From positions 1 to 8,887 of the forward strand of contig CALMAD010000207.1 in assembly GCA_937859105.1 (NCBI GenBank): 8,887 nucleotides of DNA, written 5' to 3'. The DNA is from an uncultured Propionibacteriaceae bacterium. Its GTDB lineage: Bacteria > Actinomycetota > Actinomycetes > Propionibacteriales > Propionibacteriaceae. Each line of letters begins with the position of its first letter. Position 1 is the first letter of the stretch. Position numbers and translations under genes: made by a program. The notes under the pieces are model-generated. The model worked only from the letters and a program-made list of their open reading frames with translations, was not told the origin of the DNA and did no database searches. This document shows positions 1 through 4,093 of the stretch, piece after piece.

Positions 1-9
1 TTCCGATCT
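1..9. other. Probable Illumina adapter remnant at contig end
   Basis: The window opens with TTCCGATCT, identical to the last nine bases of the common Illumina adapter ending. Read on the minus strand it is AGATCGGAA, the first bases of the usual read-through adapter, placed exactly at the sequence edge. This is most likely untrimmed adapter and not genomic DNA. The match is seen directly; the artefact interpretation is inference. Confidence 0.75.
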
Positions 10-74
10 AAGATCTCGTGTTACACCCCGAAGCGGATTGTTCCGGGCGGGTGCGACGCGATACACCTTGTGGC

Positions 75-905
75 ATGTCCACTAGGCGAATCAATGTCGG
101 CTGCGAGTTCGTGCACGTCGCGGGCGCCCCGACCCCGGCCGTGTACAACGTCGAGGTGCTCCCCGATCCGCGCGTGAGCGTCCTGCAGGAGGAGTGGTCG
201 GTCGACCCCGACGCCCCCAGCGAGCGGTTCACCGACATCTACGGCAACCGGCCGCGCACCGTCGTGCTGCCCGCCGGCGAGTCCTTGTGCCGGTACTCCG
301 CGCTCGTCGAGGTGCCCGACGAACTGGAGGCGGGCGACCCGTCGGCGCAGCAGCTCCCGCCGGAAGACGTGCCCGGCGAGCTGCTCGTCTACACGCTGCC
401 CAGCAGGTTCTGCCCCTCCGACGTCATGCGCCGCCACGCGTGGAAGCTGTTCGGCAACAAGACGGCCGACTACAACCGGGTGCAAGACATCGTCGACTAC
501 GCCAACGGCCACCTGACCTTCCAGTACGGCAGCAGCGAGGCCAGCTCCTCCGCGCTCGACGTCTACGTCAACGGCTACGGCGTCTGCCGCGACTTCGCGC
601 ACCTGGCCATCACGTTCTGCCGCGCGCTCAACATCCCGACCCGCTACGTGTTCGGGTACCTGCCCGACATGGACGTGCCGCCCGACCCCGCCCCCATGGA
701 TTTCGTCGCCTCCATGGAGGTCTACCTCGACGGCGGCTGGTTCACCTTCGACCCGCGCAACAACGCCCGCCGCAAGGGCCGGGTTCCCATCGCCAAGGGC
801 CGGGACGCCGCCGACGTCGCCATGGCGACGACCTTCGGCGCCCCCTGGCTCAAGCGGATGACCGTCATCGCCGACGAGGCCCCGGCCGCGGTCGTCCAGA
901 ACTGA
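75..905 (+). CDS. Transglutaminase-like cysteine protein
   Basis: A 276-residue protein of the bacterial transglutaminase-like superfamily (papain-like fold). The N-terminal part (about 1-120) is the beta-rich domain usual in this family. The core lies at about 130-255. The nucleophile motif GYGVCRDFAHL places the catalytic Cys at 171, and GGWFTFDPRNN places the catalytic Asp at 226. The C-terminal stretch GRDAADVAMATTFG (242-255) is also typical of the family. The catalytic His is normally near DFHAWFE, but here residues 209-215 read DFVASME, with Val211 where His is expected, so classical activity is doubtful. ATG at 75 was chosen because the only longer start, GTG at 18, lies beside the adapter remnant and adds 19 unconserved residues. 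No Shine-Dalgarno site, signal peptide or membrane segment is visible. Related genes often sit near circularly permuted ATP-grasp or alpha-E genes, which may lie beyond the left edge. The family is secure; the substrate is unknown. Confidence 0.88.
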   Translation: MSTRRINVGCEFVHVAGAPTPAVYNVEVLPDPRVSVLQEEWSVDPDAPSERFTDIYGNRPRTVVLPAGESLCRYSALVEVPDELEAGDPSAQQLPPEDVPGELLVYTLPSRFCPSDVMRRHAWKLFGNKTADYNRVQDIVDYANGHLTFQYGSSEASSSALDVYVNGYGVCRDFAHLAITFCRALNIPTRYVFGYLPDMDVPPDPAPMDFVASMEVYLDGGWFTFDPRNNARRKGRVPIAKGRDAADVAMATTFGAPWLKRMTVIADEAPAAVVQN

Positions 906-923
906 GGCGGGCGGCGTCCGGCT

Positions 924-939
924 GCGGCCGATCGGCCGC
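924..939. repeat. 16-bp perfect palindrome
   Basis: GCGGCCGATCGGCCGC is its own reverse complement. It lies 19 bp after the transglutaminase-like stop codon and just before the larger hairpin. It may form part of the terminator region between the convergent genes, or be chance in GC-rich DNA. Confidence 0.5.
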
Positions 940-946
940 CTACGCG

Positions 947-978
947 ACGAGGCCCCGGGATCGCTCCCGGGGCCTCGT
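947..978. terminator. Bidirectional terminator hairpin
   Basis: A perfect 14-bp stem, ACGAGGCCCCGGGA paired with TCCCGGGGCCTCGT, encloses the 4-nt loop TCGC. It lies between the stops of two convergent genes (905 on plus, 996 on minus), the expected place for a shared terminator. No clear U-tract follows on either side. This is common for actinobacterial hairpins but makes intrinsic termination an inference. Confidence 0.75.
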
Positions 979-995
979 GCGTTGTCAGTGCCTGA

Positions 996-1589
996 TCAGG
1001 CGGACGCCGCCAGGTCGCTGTGGTCGTCCAGCAGGGCGCCGACCGCCACCTCGGCCCAATGGCTGACGTCCTCGAACGTCGCGCCGGCGTCCAGCGAACG
1101 GAAGCCGGCCTCGACGACCGCGCGGATCAGCTCGGCCTTGATGGGCATCTCCGGAACGAGCGCGGCCAGGCGCTCGGTCAGGAAGTCCTGCGTCTCCTTC
1201 TGCGGGTCGCCGACGTCGATCGTCCGGTACGGACGCTGGCTCTGCGCGACCTGCATCATCCAGCCGTGGCCGTTGATGGACGCCTGGCGCAGGTTGGCGC
1301 GCACCCACGCGAGCACCCGCTCCCGCGGATCCTCGACGCCCTCCAGCTCCGCGTCCACCGCCGCCTGCCAGCGCGGCATGTAGCGCTTCAGGACGAGCCC
1401 GCGGAGGTCGTCCACGGAGTCGACGTAGCGGTAGATGCTGTTCCTCGCGATGCCCGCCTGCGCGGTGACGGCGCCAGCGGTGAGCTGCGTCGAGCCGTCG
1501 CCCCGCAGGATCGCCTCGGCGGCGTCCACGAGCTTGTTCAAGACTGCTTCGCGATGTTCCTTCACCGTCGGCGCAGTGATCTTAGGCAA
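996..1589 (-). CDS. TetR/AcrR-family transcriptional regulator
   Basis: A 197-residue one-component repressor of normal TetR length. The N-terminal DNA-binding domain spans about 12-58. Its helix-turn-helix is LTAGAVTAQAGIARNSIYRYV (about 36-56), with the characteristic AGIARNSIYRY recognition helix followed by DSVDDLRGLV (58-66). The C-terminal ligand-binding part (about 75-190) is helical and gives no clue to the inducer. The TTG start was chosen because GAGGGGGA lies directly upstream with about 7 nt between GAGG and TTG, and because TetR proteins normally begin roughly ten residues before helix 1. An in-frame ATG at 1673 would add 28 residues rich in Gly and Arg and lacks a good ribosome site. 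The nearest possible targets are its own gene and the convergent or upstream genes. Family assignment is firm; regulon and ligand are unknown. Confidence 0.9.
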   Translation of the reverse strand: MPKITAPTVKEHREAVLNKLVDAAEAILRGDGSTQLTAGAVTAQAGIARNSIYRYVDSVDDLRGLVLKRYMPRWQAAVDAELEGVEDPRERVLAWVRANLRQASINGHGWMMQVAQSQRPYRTIDVGDPQKETQDFLTERLAALVPEMPIKAELIRAVVEAGFRSLDAGATFEDVSHWAEVAVGALLDDHSDLAASA

Positions 1590-1592
1590 TGG

Positions 1593-1600
1593 TCCCCCTC
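1593..1600 (-). promoter_or_regulatory. Ribosome binding site fixing the TTG start of tetR
   Basis: On the minus strand GAGGGGGA lies 3 nt before TTG at 1589, and its GAGG core has about 7 nt spacing. No comparable site precedes the alternative in-frame ATG at 1673, so this site decides the start. Confidence 0.65.
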
Positions 1601-1622
1601 GTATCTCCGTCTCCTCACGCAG

Positions 1623-1637
1623 ACCGGCTCTGCCGGT
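1623..1637. promoter_or_regulatory. Inverted repeat upstream of tetR, candidate operator
   Basis: ACCGGC-TCT-GCCGGT is a perfect 6-bp inverted repeat with a 3-nt centre, starting 34 bp before the tetR start codon. TetR proteins commonly bind such palindromes in their own promoter or leader, so autoregulation is plausible. A leader-RNA hairpin is the alternative. Confidence 0.4.
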
Positions 1638-1689
1638 TGGTCCCGCGCGCCCTCCCAGAAGGGTTAGAGACATCGTGTCTTCTTCGCTT

Positions 1690-1695
1690 ATCCTA
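1690..1695 (-). promoter_or_regulatory. Possible -10 element for tetR
   Basis: Minus-strand TAGGAT fits the actinobacterial TANNNT -10 pattern and would give a leader of roughly 95 nt for the TetR gene. The hexamer 17 bp upstream (TGTTCT) is a poor -35, so the call rests mainly on the -10 and on position. Confidence 0.3.
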
Positions 1696-1737
1696 CGGCT
1701 TCGAGGGGCGCCAGAACAGCACATACGTCCCCAAACG

Positions 1738-1786
1738 AGCGACATCCCTGTCCCCAAAAAAGGTGACATGGCCCCCGCGTGTCGCT
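1738..1786. repeat. Nested inverted repeat downstream of the MmyB-type regulator
   Basis: Outer arms AGCGACA (1738-1744) and TGTCGCT (1780-1786) are perfect complements. Inside them TGTCCCC (1749-1755) and GGTGACA (1762-1768) pair with one mismatch around a run of six A. On the minus strand the loop is TTTTTT. The structure starts 15 nt after the stop of the minus-strand regulator gene and lies upstream of tetR, so it could be a terminator for the first gene or an operator for the second. GTCCCCAAA also occurs twice, at 1727-1735 and 1750-1758, 23 bp apart. Confidence 0.4.
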
Positions 1787-1800
1787 ACATAACTTTTCCG

Positions 1801-2673
1801 CTATATCAATTGTCCCGCGGAATTCGGTGTTTCCGGGAGCTTGGCCGCCCAGCACGCCAGCAGGTCGAGCGCCTCGGCGCTGGGGCTGCCGGGCTCCGCC
1901 GCGTACGCGTTTAGGACCAACCCGGGGTCCGCCACGAGCGCCATCGATTCGTAGGAGAGCGTGAGGTCGCCGACGACCGGGTGGTGGAAACGCTTGGTCC
2001 CCGTCCGGTGCTGCCGGACGTCGTGAGCGGCCCACAGACGACCGAACTCGTCGGAGCGCGTCGACAGCTCCCCCACCAGTTGCGCGATGCTGCGGTCGTG
2101 CGGATTCTCCCCCGACGCCATCCGCAGCGTCGCGACCGCCTGCGCGGCGACGGCGTCCCGATCGATGAAGAACTCCCCCGCGTCCGTGTTGAGGAACAGG
2201 AAGCGCAGCACGTTCGGGCGTTCGTCGGCGAACAGGGGCGCGTACAGCGCGCGTCCGAGGGGGCTGGCCGCGAGCAGGTCGGTGCGCGCGTTCCGGACGT
2301 AGGCGGGGGTGGAGTCCATCTGGTCGAGCAACCAGTGCACGCTGGGCCGGACGATCCGCGCCCGCGGACGCCCCGCTCGCCCGGCGGGACGGGACGCCGC
2401 GCGGGCCAGCTCGGCCAGGTAGGTGCGCTCGGCCTCGTCGAGCCGGAGGGCGTCGGACAAGGCGTCCAACACCTGCTCGGAGACGCCGGCGAGGTTGCCG
2501 CGCTCCAGGCGCGTGTAGTAGTCGGCGCTGACGCCGGCGAGCAGCGCGACCTCCTCGCGGCGCAGCCCCGCGACCCGTCGGTGGCCGCCCCACGCGGGCA
2601 GGCCGGCCTGCTCGGGGGTGATCCTGGCGCGCCGGGTGACCAGGAAGTCGCGGACCTCCGCCTTGTTGTCCAT
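1801..2673 (-). CDS. MmyB-type XRE family transcriptional regulator
   Basis: A 290-residue regulator. An N-terminal XRE helix-turn-helix (about 8-90) contains AGLRREEVALLAGVSADYY (35-53) and LERGNLAGVSEQVLDAL (56-72). The MmyB-like ligand-binding domain (about 108-280) has the family hallmarks PAYVRNARTDLLAASPLG (123-140) and GTKRFHHPVVGDLTLSYE (225-242). Both halves and the length are typical. Structural work on this family has found a fatty-acid-like ligand in the C-terminal domain, and members are often divergent from short-chain dehydrogenase genes; both are background knowledge. Here the gene is divergent from an alcohol dehydrogenase followed by a broken SDR, so it probably controls that operon and itself. 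The ATG at 2673 starts exactly where the XRE domain normally begins. It has no usable Shine-Dalgarno site but a -10-like TACGGT six bases upstream, suggesting a leaderless transcript. Confidence 0.92.
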   Translation of the reverse strand: MDNKAEVRDFLVTRRARITPEQAGLPAWGGHRRVAGLRREEVALLAGVSADYYTRLERGNLAGVSEQVLDALSDALRLDEAERTYLAELARAASRPAGRAGRPRARIVRPSVHWLLDQMDSTPAYVRNARTDLLAASPLGRALYAPLFADERPNVLRFLFLNTDAGEFFIDRDAVAAQAVATLRMASGENPHDRSIAQLVGELSTRSDEFGRLWAAHDVRQHRTGTKRFHHPVVGDLTLSYESMALVADPGLVLNAYAAEPGSPSAEALDLLACWAAKLPETPNSAGQLI

Positions 2674-2679
2674 GCCCCG

Positions 2680-2685
2680 ACCGTA
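2680..2685 (-). promoter_or_regulatory. Possible -10 of the MmyB-type gene, leaderless
   Basis: Minus-strand TACGGT fits TANNNT and ends six bases before the ATG, which would put the transcription start at or next to the start codon. No good -35 is seen. Confidence 0.4.
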
Positions 2686-2745
2686 GGCGGCGGGCGTCCG
2701 GGGAGCCAGTGACTGACATGACCGGGCTCGTGCACACCTGTCGCG

Positions 2746-2761
2746 CCGCGTGAGAACGCGG
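2746..2761. promoter_or_regulatory. Candidate operator in the divergent promoter region
   Basis: CCGCGT-GAGA-ACGCGG is a perfect 6-bp inverted repeat directly upstream of the -10-like TTAGCT of the alcohol dehydrogenase. A repressor bound there would block that promoter. The divergent MmyB-type protein is the obvious candidate, but binding is inference. Confidence 0.45.
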
Positions 2762-2767
2762 TTAGCT
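2762..2767 (+). promoter_or_regulatory. Possible -10 of the alcohol dehydrogenase gene, leaderless
   Basis: TTAGCT lies six bases before the ATG at 2774. No Shine-Dalgarno sequence fits between them, so a leaderless mRNA beginning at the ATG is the simplest reading. The -35 region (TGTCGC at 17-bp spacing) is weak. Confidence 0.4.
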
Positions 2768-2773
2768 GGGCCC

Positions 2774-3787
2774 ATGCGAGGAGCCATCATCCACGGAGCC
2801 GGGGACGTCCGTTGCGAGGACCGTCCGGACCCGACCATCATCGAGCCCACGGACGCCGTCGTGCGGACGGTCGCCACGTGCGTCTGCGGCTCGGATCTGT
2901 GGCGCTACCGCGGCATCGCGCCGGTGCCGGAACCCACCCCGATCGGCCACGAATACGTGGGGGTCGTCACCGAGGTCGGCTCGGCGGTGCGGAGCGTCGC
3001 CGTCGGCGACTTCGTCGTCGGCGGGTTCACCACGAGCGACAACCTGTGTCCGGTGTGCCGCAAGGGCGCGCACGCCAACTGCCTGAACCGCACCGGCTAC
3101 GACGGCTGCCAGGCCGAGTTGATCCGCGTCCAGAACGCCGACGGCACGCTGCTCGCCACCCCCGAGCAGCCGGACGACGACCTCGTCCCCAGCCTGCTGG
3201 CCCTCTCCGACGTCGCCTGCACCGGGTGGCACGGGGCGGTGTCGGCGGGGGTCGGGCCGGGGTCGTCCGTGGTGGTCGTCGGCGACGGCGCAGTCGGGTT
3301 GTCGGCGGTGCTGGCCGCGTCGCAGTTGGGCGCGGTGACGATCATCGCGATGTCCCGGCACGCCGACCGCCAGGCGATCGCGACCGCCTTCGGCGCGACC
3401 CACATCGTCGCCGAGCGAGGGGACGCGGGCCTCGCGGCTGTCCGGGACCTCACCGACGGCATCGGCGCCGACTGCGTGATCGAGTGCGTCGGCACCGAGG
3501 ACGCCCGGGCGACCGCCGTCGCCGCATGCCGGCCCGGCGGGATGATCGGCCTCCTCGGCGTCCCGCACGGCGAGCTGCCCGTCGACCCGATGTTCTGGGA
3601 CAACAAGGGCTTCCACGGCGGGGTCGCCCCCGTGCGCGCCTACCTGCCTCGCCTGCTCGACCTGGTGTGGAAGCGCGAGATCGAGCCGGGCCGGGTGTTC
3701 GACCTGGAGTTGCCCCTGGAGCGGGTCGCGGAGGCCTACGAGGCCATGGACGACCGCCGCGCCATCAAGGTGCTGCTCCGCCCCTGA
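2774..3787 (+). CDS. Zinc-dependent alcohol dehydrogenase (medium-chain family)
   Basis: A 337-residue cytoplasmic oxidoreductase of the zinc-containing MDR family, expected to interconvert an alcohol and an aldehyde or ketone with NAD(P). The N-terminal GroES-like catalytic domain (1 to about 150) carries Cys38 in CVCGSD (36-41), His59-Glu60 in PIGHEYVG, and Asp146 in LSDVACTGW, the likely catalytic zinc site. The structural-zinc lobe is reduced to CPVCRKGAHANC (92-103), with three cysteines and a shortened spacing, so a structural zinc is unlikely; this form is common in the subgroup. The Rossmann domain (about 160-300) has GDGAVGL at 170-176. SRHADRQ (194-200) follows the second beta strand, hinting at NADP preference. 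It is divergent from the MmyB-type regulator and 68 bp upstream of the SDR remnant, most likely one operon. ATG at 2774 matches the usual N-terminus; the GTG at 2750 adds eight poor residues. Substrate unknown. Confidence 0.92.
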   Translation: MRGAIIHGAGDVRCEDRPDPTIIEPTDAVVRTVATCVCGSDLWRYRGIAPVPEPTPIGHEYVGVVTEVGSAVRSVAVGDFVVGGFTTSDNLCPVCRKGAHANCLNRTGYDGCQAELIRVQNADGTLLATPEQPDDDLVPSLLALSDVACTGWHGAVSAGVGPGSSVVVVGDGAVGLSAVLAASQLGAVTIIAMSRHADRQAIATAFGATHIVAERGDAGLAAVRDLTDGIGADCVIECVGTEDARATAVAACRPGGMIGLLGVPHGELPVDPMFWDNKGFHGGVAPVRAYLPRLLDLVWKREIEPGRVFDLELPLERVAEAYEAMDDRRAIKVLLRP

Positions 3788-3845
3788 GACCGAGCGGTGT
3801 ACGACGCGCGCGTTCCCTGAAGGCGCGCCCCCCACCCAAGAGAAG

Positions 3846-3850
3846 AGGAG
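3846..3850 (+). promoter_or_regulatory. Strong ribosome binding site of the SDR remnant
   Basis: AGGAG lies 5 nt before the ATG at 3856. It shows that this start was once a well-translated gene, unlike the leaderless-type starts around it, and supports translation as the second gene of the dehydrogenase operon. Confidence 0.6.
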
Positions 3851-4026
3851 AAACCATGGATGTCGTGGTCGTCGTCGGAGCCGGCCTCATCGGCCAGGCC
3901 ATCGCACGCCGGGTCGGGCCCGGCAAGAAGATCATCCTGGCCGATCTGCGCCAGGCCCACGCGGACGCCGCCGTCGAGACGTTCCTGAACGGCGGTTTCG
4001 ACGCCGAGGCGGCCACGGTAGACGTT

Positions 4027-4040
4027 CGGCGTGAACGCCG
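4027..4040. repeat. Inverted repeat at the SDR breakpoint
   Basis: CGGCGT-GA-ACGCCG, a perfect 6-bp inverted repeat, begins at the codon after the last SDR-like residue. The overlapping GTTC-GGCGT-GAAC (4024-4036) is also symmetrical. It may be an operator of the UvrA-like gene or a sequence that took part in the deletion. Confidence 0.4.
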
Positions 4041-4080
4041 GCCAGGCGACCGGACGCCGAGAAATGTCGGACGCCCGTGC

Positions 4081-4086
4081 CAGACT
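4081..4086 (+). promoter_or_regulatory. Possible -10 of the UvrA-like gene, leaderless
   Basis: CAGACT lies seven bases before the ATG at 4094, in the same arrangement as the two divergent genes at 2673 and 2774. The bases around the ATG, CGGGGCATGGA, are identical to those around the MmyB-type start. No convincing -35 is seen. Confidence 0.3.
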
Positions 4087-4093
4087 GCGGGGC

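Noticed and set aside
18..74. N-terminal extension of the transglutaminase-like protein from GTG 18
   Set aside because: It adds 19 residues without family character and lies next to the adapter remnant; ATG 75 gives the usual N-terminus.
1590..1673. Longer TetR protein from ATG 1673
   Set aside because: The extra 28 residues are low in complexity, and TTG 1589 has a far better ribosome site and the normal TetR N-terminal length.
2812..3855. Fusion of a long plus-strand frame overlapping the alcohol dehydrogenase with the SDR remnant
   Set aside because: The part before 3856 is an out-of-frame shadow of the dehydrogenase; the AGGAG site and Rossmann motif mark the real start at 3856.
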